DNA of 64,000 nt. It comes from Limnephilus marmoratus. Lineage: Eukaryota; Arthropoda; Insecta; Trichoptera; Limnephilidae. The stretch spans positions 60,120,665 through 60,184,664 of the forward strand of contig OU862906.1 of NCBI GenBank assembly GCA_917880885.1, read 5' to 3'. The position numbers and the translations under genes are program-made. Position 1 is the first letter of the stretch, and the number at the start of each line of letters is the position of its first letter. Of this stretch, positions 56,801 to 64,000 are shown one piece after another. Below the pieces are notes generated by a model that saw only the letters and a program-made list of their open reading frames with translations, was not told where the DNA came from and did no database searches.

Positions 56801-59728
56801 CGCATATCACATTATTATTTGCATTTTGTCACTTACGCAAGATGTGTCTTTTACCCAAAAATATTGAGTTTTTACCATCAAACTACAATAGAATCTACTG
56901 ACACAGGTATGTATTTTAAAATTAATTTTAAATTATGTCAATATTTTCATTGGTTGGTCTGCATGATGTCCTCAAAGTGGTCCCCTAAATTTCACGCCTG
57001 ATTAACGCATTACTCAACTTTGAAGGCGTTTTAAAAAATATCTCCTCGTAGTTTTTGCATTTTATTGTAGGTCTATTAATAAATTTTTATTTCCCAAAAA
57101 ATTGGTTGCGTCTGTCGGCGACTAAGGATTTTATGATTTTTTTCAGATGGAGGTAATTCTATCAAAAATGCGAACTCGCAGAAGTGTGCTTTGAAAGCTA
57201 AAAACACAATAAACATCAGGTTGTTTTTCATAAATTATGTTCACTTTAAAATTTTTTGACGTCGTTGATGAACATCGGGACCAGGTTATGTCTTTTAGAA
57301 GACTTTTTTGTTAAAATTTAACGAAAAGCTGGAGAAAGTTAATTACAATCGCCAGAAATTTCAACTACGCAATGAGACGGGGCTAAACCAAGAAATACAG
57401 TTCCCATTTGGTGTGACAGCTCTACCAATCAGCCTGAACCAAGTCGTACTCGCGGAAGACCCTCCAAGTCATTCGAAGAAGCTTCGGTCAGGACGAAGAA
57501 GAGGCGCGTATCGGAGCTCGTATCTGGAAGAACATCGATGCAGTTTGGCTGAGACGTCCACCTAATATTGAGAACTTTCGATTCGGTTTGTCCACCCTGC
57601 ACTGTAAAAAATTATTGCTATATTATAGCCCACAGGCTACCTGTCAAATCTTGGCAAGTTAGGGGGTATGAACAAAATAAAATCGTCGAAAACAATTAAC
57701 AAAAAAATTCAAATCAAATGATGGCAACACAAGCAAGGCGTTTCTTTTTTAATCCCGATCTTAGCGCAGAAATTACGGAATTGAAAAGGAGCATTGTGAA
57801 ATTTTTCATAATTATCAGAATGCTCGCAAGCGGCTATCGCATCGATCTAGATAAATTCAAAATATTGTTAAACGATACGAAAAATGTTCATGAGTCTGTA
57901 TGGTTGGTATTATATGCCTAGCAGTTTTCACAAACTCCTAATTCACGGGTGTGGAATGCTTGACAGTCGGACATTTATCTGAAGATGCGCTAGATGCGAA
58001 ACATAAGGAGGTTAGAAAAAATCGACTAACTAATACCCGAGAGAGTAAGAAGACTGTGTTGGAGCAACAACACAGACTCCATTAGAATATTTCTTTTGGC
58101 TTCTGAACCTCTCTTATCATCCAAAAGGAATATTACCACAAATAAAGACATGAGAATGGACGGAGAGTTTCAGAAATACATTAAACAAGAAGAAAAACCT
58201 TCTGCCATATTCAGCCTAAAACTTGATCTAGATTTAGAACTTAGTACCAACCAAGAATCTTCGGATTCGGATTACTTTTTGATTAAAAACTAACTAACTA
58301 ACCATCATGCAGTTTCCCCGCAGGGGTAGGTAGAGAGGATGGACGGCCAAACAATTCGGTCTTGGCACACACTCTTTGCTAGATTATTAGTTTTTTTATC
58401 AGATCAGTAAAATAAAGTAAGGACGAATGCTGTTTGGTTTGGAGTGAGTTTCATATGAATTAGAATATATAACTTTGTAAATAATGCTTACTAACGATGT
58501 TGTTATGTGAACTGCTGCTATAGTACTAACTGTACATACCTCACATTTTTGTTAAATAGGTACAATAATTATTATAATATGTTTAAAGTTATATTTCGAA
58601 AATTATACTATTTCAATATTTACGAATTTAACGTTTAATTGAACCCTCAGATTTTTTTTTAATATACGTGAACAAACTACGAAGCTAATGACTTAGATCT
58701 ATGAAACTGCAAAAAAATTTTTTTTTATTCCATCGTAACCGGAGTTATGATTTTTGCCGTCTCCCCCATACAACTCAATGCACTGTGTGATGTGTCAAGA
58801 ATTCAGACAATTTCAGGGTTAAGCGATATATTAATATAATAATATCATCTAAGCAACCTACTTTGAAAATAAAAATATTTAAAAACATTACCTCCGGTAA
58901 GGGCTGAACGGGCTGAATGTGTATTCCTGTAATATCTATAAAAGTGGGTACAACTGGTCTACTAAACCCGAGAGCAGGGTGTGCATTTGCCAAAACTAGA
59001 TCTGGTTTATCATTCTTGTCCCGTAGATTTCCATGTCGGTCTCCGAAGTTTTTCTTCACAATCTTCTCGTGGTCACGAATCACGGTATTTTTGTAATAAT
59101 ATCTTAACCAAGCTCCGTAATTGGCACGATCCAATCGATCGTGAAATGATCTTGGAATAAGCGTTTTGCCAAAATGAGAATCGGGATATAATACAAAATG
59201 TGGAGTATTCCCAATAGCATCATGATTCAAAAACACCTGGTCCATAGAAGAAATACCAATCATGGGAACATTTAACAATCGACCGAGTGCGTTAATAGAA
59301 GGAAATGCGAAGTATTCGATTATCAATAAGTCGAACTTCTCGGTCCTGTTATTAATGATGTTTTGCATCTCCAGCGTAGAAAAAACCGTGTCTGAAATAA
59401 CATAGATCAGGCCAAAGAACATTTTCACAATATCTTCAACTTCAAATTTTCGTTCGCCAAATTTGTAGAAACTTAATTCGTCGTTCCATTTTTGGTAGAG
59501 GTATTTCCAATCGTGTTCCGTTACATTGGGATGTTGCGTGTAGGTTGGATCTGTGGTGCCTATTACGAGCTGGTGTCCCCTCCGGGCCAACTCTTGTGTC
59601 AAAGATCGGTAAACCACCTGATGGCTGAAGGATGGTGTTGGAAACACACACAAAATCCTTGCACATGTTGATGAATGAACAGCCAAGAAAATAACTAGAA
59701 CGCAGCACGTAAGTCTGAACGAAACCAT
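50532..59728 (-). CDS. UDP-glycosyltransferase (insect UGT family), 4 exons, complete
   Basis: Transfers a sugar from a UDP-sugar to small lipophilic acceptors, typically in detoxification, in the ER membrane. Exons 58892-59728, 54336-54558, 53463-53682 and 50532-50829 join with GT/AG borders and matching phases into 525 codons plus stop, the usual size of the family. Residues 1-22 form a signal peptide. H36 in the FSHQ context fits the catalytic His. The donor-binding half starts near LDEATNG (286-292), with SLGSNV (297-302), WVPQ (346-349), FQGG (363-366) and GDQFLN (387-392). A membrane helix lies at about 482-508, and the protein ends KNKHE, a KXKXX ER-retrieval motif. The start at 59728 is preferred to an in-frame ATG at 59764 because it has A at -3 and G at +4 and puts the signal peptide at the N terminus. 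The usual THGG or TQGG of the signature reads FQGG here. Family assignment is firm; subfamily and substrate are unknown. Confidence 0.93.
51027..51507. mobile_element. F2 foldback element, 11-bp TSD, in UGT intron 3
   Basis: GTTAGATTTTG is duplicated at 51016-51026 and 51508-51518. The ends TTATTTGTTTTTGGGGTGTT and AATACCCCAAAAACAAATAA are inverted, and inversion continues inward through CATCATCAGGGCAGATCCGG and ACTTGGAAGCGATACCG. The left arm holds a tandem duplication of a roughly 48-bp unit (from TAATTTTTAGT, 51118 and 51187). The right arm has CTGATGA (51383-51389) and CGAACGTTGG. Confidence 0.85.
52495..52790 (+). repeat. SINE family B copy (head and body), in UGT intron 3
   Basis: The head reads GGCCTCCGTGCTCGAGAG with a degraded B box, followed by the same AT-rich spacer and the body GGCTTTAGCCGTGTTTGG. 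The 3' end is truncated in the pyrimidine-rich stretch. It lies antisense to the UGT gene. Confidence 0.7.
53463..53682 (-). CDS. UGT exon 3 (signature motif, DQ sugar-binding pair)
   Basis: Completes Ser354 and runs to codon 427. It follows acceptor TCGTAG and ends at donor GTAAGT in phase 2. It carries HPNVKLFIFQGG and GDQFLN, the core of the UGT signature. Phe replaces the usual Thr before QGG. Confidence 0.92.
53985..54060 (+). repeat. solo copy of the RLE-LINE terminal motif, in UGT intron 2
   Basis: TATAGCGCCATTTTCGTG then AAAAATCACCTCAAG and GCGCTGTACAAA match the 3' tail motif of the 33.6-kb element. It is followed by the 12-bp hairpin at 54060-54100. Confidence 0.6.
54060..54119. 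repeat. 12-bp perfect hairpin plus a third half-site
   Basis: CCACACGTCGCA (54060-54071) and TGCGACGTGTGG (54089-54100) form perfect arms around a 17-nt loop. A further TGCGACGTGTGA lies at 54108-54119. It is within UGT intron 2. Confidence 0.7.
54336..54558 (-). CDS. UGT exon 2 (start of UDP-sugar domain)
   Basis: Residues 280-353 plus the first base of codon 354. It follows the acceptor ATTGCAG in phase 0, so LPE joins directly to EIKTYLDEATNG as in relatives. It contains SLGSNV and WVPQNDIL. The donor is a canonical GTAAGA, leaving one base of the Ser codon. Confidence 0.92.
54955..55070 (+). repeat. family H repeat, copy 2, in UGT intron 1
   Basis: GAAACATGTTGATAATTTTG, AAGTTATTTGTTTTCACTA and ATTAAAAATGACGCCA. 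Preceded by the small duplication CATCATGCCCTCTCT at 54932-54956. Confidence 0.6.
55225..55600 (+). pseudogene. LINE 3'-end fragment in UGT intron 1
   Basis: A 61-codon frame includes NTRNINKIHVPQIHHKILDKI. Other frames then give IYNSLSNCLKTS and VIKNFKRLL, the usual order at the C-terminus of CR1-like ORF2. It is followed by an A-rich tail of ATAAATAAA units. Confidence 0.55.
56416..56585 (+). repeat. imperfect 93-bp tandem duplication in UGT intron 1
   Basis: CGTTCGCCTCGCCCGA and ACGCATTCACCAGCTTACTC occur twice in the same order (the latter at 56451 and 56544), each followed by CAAGTCAAGNGTGCGTAAAG. Confidence 0.85.
57300..58295 (+). pseudogene. decayed transposase-like gene, possibly Transib/RAG1-like, in UGT intron 1
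   Basis: Collinear blocks in several frames: EPSRTRGRPSKSFEEAS and KKRRVSELVSG (about 57440-57550), LASGYRIDLDKFK (about 57822-57865), a degraded GHLSEDALDAKHKEVRKNR (about 57975-58025), then LASEPLLSSKRNIT (about 58097-58140) and an acidic tail. The second half has the order I associate with the C-terminus of Transib/RAG1-like transposases, but I could not test that. Many stops and frameshifts; it lies antisense to the UGT gene. Confidence 0.45.
58892..59728 (-). CDS. UGT exon 1 (signal peptide and acceptor-binding domain)
   Basis: Encodes residues 1-279, from the signal peptide to LPE just before the interdomain linker. It ends GAG followed by the donor GTAATG, phase 0. In insect UGTs a long first exon carrying the variable acceptor domain is typical. 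The upstream in-frame ATG at 59764 would add 12 residues before the signal peptide and has a weak context (T at -3). Confidence 0.92.
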
Positions 59729-59810
59729 TGTCGATAAATGAATAAATGCGCGTTGTAGCGACATAAATATGACAGTCGTTATCAGATTATTACTTCAAAA
59801 AGTTCGTAGA

Positions 59811-59848
59811 ACTGATTAGTTAAATGTTAGTATTATTATTATTTTATA
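59811..59848 (-). promoter_or_regulatory. candidate UGT core promoter: TATA box and TCAGT initiator
   Basis: On the minus strand TATAAAA spans 59848-59842 and the arthropod-type initiator TCAGTT lies at 59816-59811. If the initiator A (59814) is +1, the TATA box starts at -34 and the 5' UTR to the preferred ATG is 86 nt. Spacing is slightly long for a classical TATA-Inr pair. In AT-rich DNA this can arise by chance. Confidence 0.4.
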
Positions 59849-59937
59849 ATGTTAACCCCCTTTAGTTACAGAGTTTGTTTGGATTTTTTTTTACTAAATG
59901 GATGAAACTAAAAATTGCGAATATTTATTATATATTT

Positions 59938-60330
59938 TAATGTTTAACTTTATGAGTAAAACCTCATATTGTAAAATTTTATTAAATGAGGACAATATTA
60001 GCAAAAAAATGTGTGGAGACAGAAAAATCAGAAAAAAATATTGGCACCTCTGGGACTCGAACCCAGGACCTTCGACTTTCCGGTCCACAGCTCTAACAAC
60101 TGAACTAAGGTTTCTCTATCCGATTCGGTCATTTTTAACTATATCACACTTCGACTAAGAACTATTAACATTATCTTCATTTTCTAAACGCATATTTTAT
60201 TGGCTGCTATCTTTATGTATGATTGCAAGATTCAAACCCGAACCAAATGCTATCCAGATAGAGTCTGGATAAATTTTTATCCATTTTATTTAAATATTCC
60301 AATTTGAGGTTTTACTCATAAAGTTAATAA
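59938..60330. repeat. tRNA-centred palindromic repeat, copy 2 (family C)
   Basis: Outer arms are TTTATGAGTAAAACCTC on the left and GAGGTTTTACTCATAAAG on the right, inverted. The centre (about 60045-60116, minus) holds a degenerate tRNA-like head with A box TTAGTTCAGTTGTTAGAGC and B box GGGTTCGAGTCCC. The acceptor stem is only partly paired. Between head and right arm is a segment also found near 41.72 kb (CTGCTATCTTTATGTATGA). Confidence 0.7.
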
Positions 60331-60545
60331 TAAAAATAAATATTCATCCTAGACTTGCAGAAAAGTCAATAGATGTCGCATATTAAAAATTAACCACTGA
60401 AACAAAAAAATGCCTTTCGTCGTCTCGGTTCTTATTTGTCCAATTGACCATTTTCGTTTTTGTTTTATCTCCACTTTAAAATTAAAAATAAAGGAAAAAA
60501 ATGTTAACAAATAAATGTTAAACAAAAAAAATGTTTATTATTAAT

Positions 60546-60806
60546 TTTTTAAACTTTTATGAGTAAAATCTCAAATTATAATATTTAATTAAATGAAGAC
60601 AATATTAGCGAAACTCAATCGAAATCTCGAGACAGAAAAATCAGAAAAGATATTGGCTCCGCTGGGACTCGAACCCAGAACTCTTTTCTTACATGGAAAC
60701 AGCTCTACCGATTAAGCTACGGAACCTATCTTTTCTATCTTTATATCTTTTCTGATTTTTCTGTCTCCAGATTTCGATTGAGTTTCGCTAATATTGTCTT
60801 CAGTTA
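60546..60806. repeat. tRNA-centred palindromic repeat, copy 3 (family C)
   Basis: The left arm (about 60594-60650) and right arm (about 60741-60804) are inverted copies of the same roughly 60-bp body, from TGAAGACAATATTAGCG to AATCAGAAAAGATAT, with the tRNA-like unit between them. The left arm continues outward to ATGAGTAAAATCTC; the right arm stops after GTCTTCAGTT. Two readings are possible: two head-to-head SINEs sharing one tRNA head, or a foldback element that carries a tRNA. Confidence 0.75.
60655..60726 (-). tRNA. tRNA-like cloverleaf, probably a pseudo-tRNA in a repeat
   Basis: The minus strand folds as a 72-nt cloverleaf: a 7-bp acceptor with one G-T pair, D arm GCTT/GAGC with G18 G19, a 4-bp anticodon stem with a G27-A43 mismatch, and T arm CTGGG-TTCGAGT-CCCAG. 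T8, A14, A21, T54, T55, C56 and A58 are all present. A run TTTT follows about 10 nt downstream. The anticodon loop CATGTAA lacks the universal T33, so a working tRNA (anticodon would be TGT) is unlikely. It sits at the centre of a palindromic repeat. Confidence 0.5.
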
Positions 60807-61105
60807 AAAAAAATGTTAGTTCATCACTTAACTAAGGATTATTTTAAACTAATGAGACCTTTAACTTTACGGAAATAGCTTTATCTTAAACACCTATCAT
60901 AATGTTTCATTGAAATAATGAAAGAAAACCTTCTCCTCCTGCATAATAACTCCCGCGACAATAACCTGTCAATAACAGCTGTCGAGTTTTTGTTTTGCTC
61001 TCGAATAACTAATATTTTTAAACAAGTTTTAGTAGTTTTTGCAGCATTTTGTCTGCTCGGGCGCAGAATCGAATTGCATGTGCCGCCGCAGTTTACGAAA
61101 ACAAC

Positions 61106-62239
61106 ATGAATAACACGAAAAAATGTGAAAAACTGATTATTAACGAACTTTTAACGTTTCTTCAAAATAAAATTGATGTCTTAGATGAACTAACTGCTGT
61201 GCAAATATGCTCCACACATTTCTCCGAAGACGATGTGGAGGCAGCGAAAGATATTCTGTGCAGTGAAACAGTTGAGCGCAGAATTATGAGAAAAGGCGAA
61301 GGTAAGAAGTGCAAGAATCTATACGACATTATTAAAATACTGAAGGAAACAGAAAATGAAGCCCTACCAACCTTTGTGGCTCAGAATCTGCACAAATTAC
61401 CGCCTGTAAATTTCGATCACATAGACGTAACATGTCTATTAAAAGATATCATGGGACTAAAGGGTGAACTTTTTACAATCCAATCGCAAATGTCCAAACA
61501 AAGCGATCTGGAAGTTTTGCGCTCTGAAATGGCCCTTTTAAGAGAAGAACTGAAAACAAACAATCACAACCATGTTCGAAATCAAGACGGAAATACATCG
61601 CCGTCCTTGAATTCATTAAAGGTCACCATACCAGTAGCACTAGAGAAGAACCGCTCGATCCCAAGCCTGCCACTTAAAGAATTACAATTTGACGATGCCC
61701 ACTGCAGTAATGTGATAACACAGCACACGCCGCCTCTCTTGCATACCCCTAAACAATGGAATAAAATAGCTGCATCTAACTCTCATGCACAACAGAAACT
61801 ATCACAGGTACAACATCCTGAATTAGCTCAAAATATACGCACACAATATGATAAAAATGCGTACAAATCAGTGACAACGAATTCTAATACGGAAGGTTTT
61901 AAAACTGTTACCAGAAAACCACGTAGATCGAGAAATATAACAGGCACAGCAACGGATAACTCACTTAAAATAGCCGAACTAAAAACAACGCTCTACGTAT
62001 CGAGGTTCGACAATAGTGTAACTGAGAATAATATTCGAAACTTTATTGATAGTAAAATAACAGCGAATAACATCCAAGTGGAAAAAATTACTCAACGAAA
62101 CCCCACACAGTTTGGATCCTTTAAGTTGACTATACCGAATAAGGATTTCAAAACCTACATGAACAAAGAATTTTGGCCAACAGGTACCGTTTTCAGAAAA
62201 TTTATTGAAAAAAAATACAATGGAAAGGAACAAAATTAA
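61106..62239 (+). CDS. LINE ORF1 protein (RNA-binding, coiled coil)
   Basis: Encodes 377 residues from the first ATG; the reading frame opens further upstream but only with non-ATG codons. ORF1 proteins of LINEs coat the element RNA. Residues 70-110 include FVAQNLHKLPPVNFDHID, a block I associate with ORF1 of CR1/Daphne-like elements. A leucine-rich coiled coil is likely at 111-152, followed by a low-complexity polar linker. Residues 291-365 (TTLYVSRFDNSV to GTVFRKF) look like the C-terminal RNA-binding fold of these proteins. No CCHC zinc knuckle is visible. Its last 20 bases overlap the start of ORF2 in the +1 frame. Confidence 0.8.
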   Translation: MNNTKKCEKLIINELLTFLQNKIDVLDELTAVQICSTHFSEDDVEAAKDILCSETVERRIMRKGEGKKCKNLYDIIKILKETENEALPTFVAQNLHKLPPVNFDHIDVTCLLKDIMGLKGELFTIQSQMSKQSDLEVLRSEMALLREELKTNNHNHVRNQDGNTSPSLNSLKVTIPVALEKNRSIPSLPLKELQFDDAHCSNVITQHTPPLLHTPKQWNKIAASNSHAQQKLSQVQHPELAQNIRTQYDKNAYKSVTTNSNTEGFKTVTRKPRRSRNITGTATDNSLKIAELKTTLYVSRFDNSVTENNIRNFIDSKITANNIQVEKITQRNPTQFGSFKLTIPNKDFKTYMNKEFWPTGTVFRKFIEKKYNGKEQN

Positions 62240-64000
62240 AATAATCTCGATAAACTGCAAAAGCTTTAAAAGAAACATTAATTTCATTATAGATATGTGC
62301 GATATATACGATGTAATACTTTTGCAAGAAACGTGGCTATTACAAAACGAAACATCTAATCTATCCAAAATTCATCCAAACTTTCAGGGATGGGGCACAC
62401 CTGCCGTAGATTTAGCTAACGGGCCGCTGAGGGGACGACCCTATGGAGGTGTCGCCGCACTTTGGAGGAATGAGTTGCAAGCTTCCGTAATACCATGTGG
62501 AGATGACCGCATCGCTGGTATTCAGATAACCACCAAAGGAGGGACAATATGTGTACTGACTGTCTACATGCCGGTATGTCATGCGGACAACCTTACTGAC
62601 TTCACCAACTACCTGTCCAAAATACATACGATCATTCAAGACAATGAATACTCTGAAACTATCGTGATGGGAGATTTCAACGCTCACCCATCTTCTGTAT
62701 TTGGGAAAGAACTATCATTTTTCTACACTGAAAATAACTACAGTTGTATCGACATGGAAAGACTACCCAACGACACATATACATATGTTAGCGATGCACA
62801 CAATACCACTTCCTGGCTCGATCATTGTATATGCACTAATAATCTCAAGGACAAAATACATAATCTGCATATACACTACGATACTGACTGGTCCGATCAC
62901 CGGCCGACATCTTGCATAATCGCTGCTGAAAACCTACCTACTACCATCTTTAATGCCCCGAAACAGCCTAATAATATAATATGGCGAAGGACTAACAACA
63001 AGAAAATCAATGAATATACGTCTGTGGTGGAAGCATTACTCCATGTAATATATCAAAGACACTCCGAATCCATATGTAATTCTGAGTCTACATGTGATAA
63101 ATGCGATCATATGCAAAGCATGGACAATATGTACACAGATATCGTGGAAGCCCTAAGAAAGGCTGCCGACATTGTATTCTATCGGGAGAGCAATCAAAGT
63201 GAACCAAAAACATATCATCACATTTCCGGGTGGAATCAAAAAGTCAAGGAACAATACGAAAAATCCAGATCGGCATTGATGACGTGGATTCAAAACGGGA
63301 GACCATCACAAGGCCCCATTGCGGATGAAAGAAAACAGAAAAGGAAGGAGTTTAAAAGAGCCCTCAAACACTGCCAAAGCTCTGCCGAACAAACAAAGAT
63401 GGATGAAATCGTAAAATCGCTTGACACAAAACAGTTTGCTCAATTCTGGAAGAAAAGCAACAATCTGATCAAACCAAACGCTCGAATCGCCAGCCAAATT
63501 GACGGGTCCACAAATACGGAGGAAATCGCCAGGACATTTAGAAGAACCTTTGCAGATATTTCTGGAAACGAAGCACCTACTGCTCCTGATATTATGGAAC
63601 ATGATGGACAAAACGTCTTCCTCTCTGAAAATAATATAATGAAGGCTATCAAAGCTACTAAGGCCGGTAAATCTCCGGAACTTGATAGTTTAAGTATTGA
63701 ACACATAAGGTACGGAGGTAGATACATACCTAAACTACTAAACATTCTGTTCAATGCAATCCTCAAACACAACCATTTACCGTGTGCAATGACGAAAACC
63801 ATTATAACCCCGATCCTGAAATCAGGAAAGCCCGATATGACCAACTCCAGCAATTACCGGCCAATATCCCTGGCAACTATAATTGCAAGACTATTTGAAA
63901 GGGTAATTCTGATTGAAATAGAAGGTAAACTCTATTCTAAACACAATCAGATGGGCTTTAAGTACAGATTATCCACTAATATGGCAATATACTCCGCTAA
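62220..64000 (+). CDS. LINE ORF2: endonuclease / reverse transcriptase (partial)
   Basis: The ATG at 62220 overlaps the ORF1 stop. The frame stays open for 593 codons to the window edge; I translated it throughout. The AP-endonuclease motifs are complete: LQETWL (about residue 36), MGDFNAHP (about 150), SWLDHC (about 197) and SDHRP (about 225). The reverse transcriptase begins with GKSPELDSLSIEH, where Glu stands in the usual PGxD glycine position, then NYRPISL (about 545) and HNQMGF (about 575). The catalytic FADD/YADD palm motif lies beyond the window. Confidence 0.88.
   Translation, partial: MERNKIKIISINCKSFKRNINFIIDMCDIYDVILLQETWLLQNETSNLSKIHPNFQGWGTPAVDLANGPLRGRPYGGVAALWRNELQASVIPCGDDRIAGIQITTKGGTICVLTVYMPVCHADNLTDFTNYLSKIHTIIQDNEYSETIVMGDFNAHPSSVFGKELSFFYTENNYSCIDMERLPNDTYTYVSDAHNTTSWLDHCICTNNLKDKIHNLHIHYDTDWSDHRPTSCIIAAENLPTTIFNAPKQPNNIIWRRTNNKKINEYTSVVEALLHVIYQRHSESICNSESTCDKCDHMQSMDNMYTDIVEALRKAADIVFYRESNQSEPKTYHHISGWNQKVKEQYEKSRSALMTWIQNGRPSQGPIADERKQKRKEFKRALKHCQSSAEQTKMDEIVKSLDTKQFAQFWKKSNNLIKPNARIASQIDGSTNTEEIARTFRRTFADISGNEAPTAPDIMEHDGQNVFLSENNIMKAIKATKAGKSPELDSLSIEHIRYGGRYIPKLLNILFNAILKHNHLPCAMTKTIITPILKSGKPDMTNSSNYRPISLATIIARLFERVILIEIEGKLYSKHNQMGFKYRLSTNMAIYSA

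Larger units (their letters stand above)
60900..64000 (+). mobile_element. non-LTR retrotransposon, CR1/Daphne-like, 3' part outside window
   Basis: Two overlapping ORFs in the arrangement of an autonomous LINE: ORF1 (61106-62239) and ORF2 (62220 to beyond the window). ORF2 has an AP-type endonuclease domain followed by reverse transcriptase. No stop or frameshift occurs in 2.9 kb, so the copy is young or active. The 5' end is not defined; a start near 60.9 kb is a guess from the change in base composition after the repeat at 60.55-60.8 kb. Confidence 0.8.

Noticed and set aside
61049..61105. An upstream extension of LINE ORF1 by 19 codons.
   Set aside because: It would need a TTG start; the first ATG is at 61106.

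Overview
The window reads as nuclear DNA of an insect (order not determined). It is about two-thirds AT, gene-poor and packed with decayed transposons. The one clear host gene is split by GT-AG introns and encodes an insect-type UDP-glycosyltransferase. Helentron-like, hAT, PIF/Harbinger-like and mariner-like non-autonomous elements, tRNA-derived SINEs and several LINE clades fill the rest. No prokaryotic operons, CRISPR arrays or phage genes are present.

Layout. 1-5.3 kb: dispersed repeats and 3' ends of two LINEs. 5.3-11.4 kb: an AT-rich desert with a 54-bp and a 100-bp tandem array and faint retroelement remnants. 11.4-20.5 kb: several copies of a GC-rich SINE-like family (here family A), a CpG-rich patch, and a SINE broken by two DNA transposons. 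20.5-33 kb: foldback MITEs, a full-length tRNA-derived SINE (family B), a PIF/Harbinger-like element, and a hAT-like locus with 15 copies of a short motif. 33-42.5 kb: two opposed copies of an RLE-type LINE, a second Harbinger-like element, mariner-like MITEs, a three-level nest of insertions, and a CR1/Jockey-like fragment. 42.5-48.4 kb: repeats, a Helentron-like insertion, a 39-bp array and a 94-bp-arm perfect palindrome. 50.5-59.8 kb: the UGT gene on the minus strand. 59.9-60.8 kb: tRNA-centred palindromic repeats. 60.9-64 kb: a LINE whose ORF1 and 5' part of ORF2 are intact, running off the window end.

The UGT gene is the only locus with a confident cellular role. Its four exons join in phase to 525 residues: signal peptide, N-terminal acceptor domain, C-terminal UDP-sugar domain, membrane anchor and a KXKXX tail, as expected for an ER-membrane detoxification enzyme. 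Its introns hold a transposase-like pseudogene, LINE fragments, a SINE and a foldback element.

The most unusual material is two small repeat families (here F1 and F2). Both have inverted-repeat architecture, 11-14 bp target duplications and a CTGAnGA...GAAAC sequence resembling a hammerhead ribozyme core. A third family places a nearly complete tRNA cloverleaf between inverted arms. These are family-level inferences made by eye without database searches.
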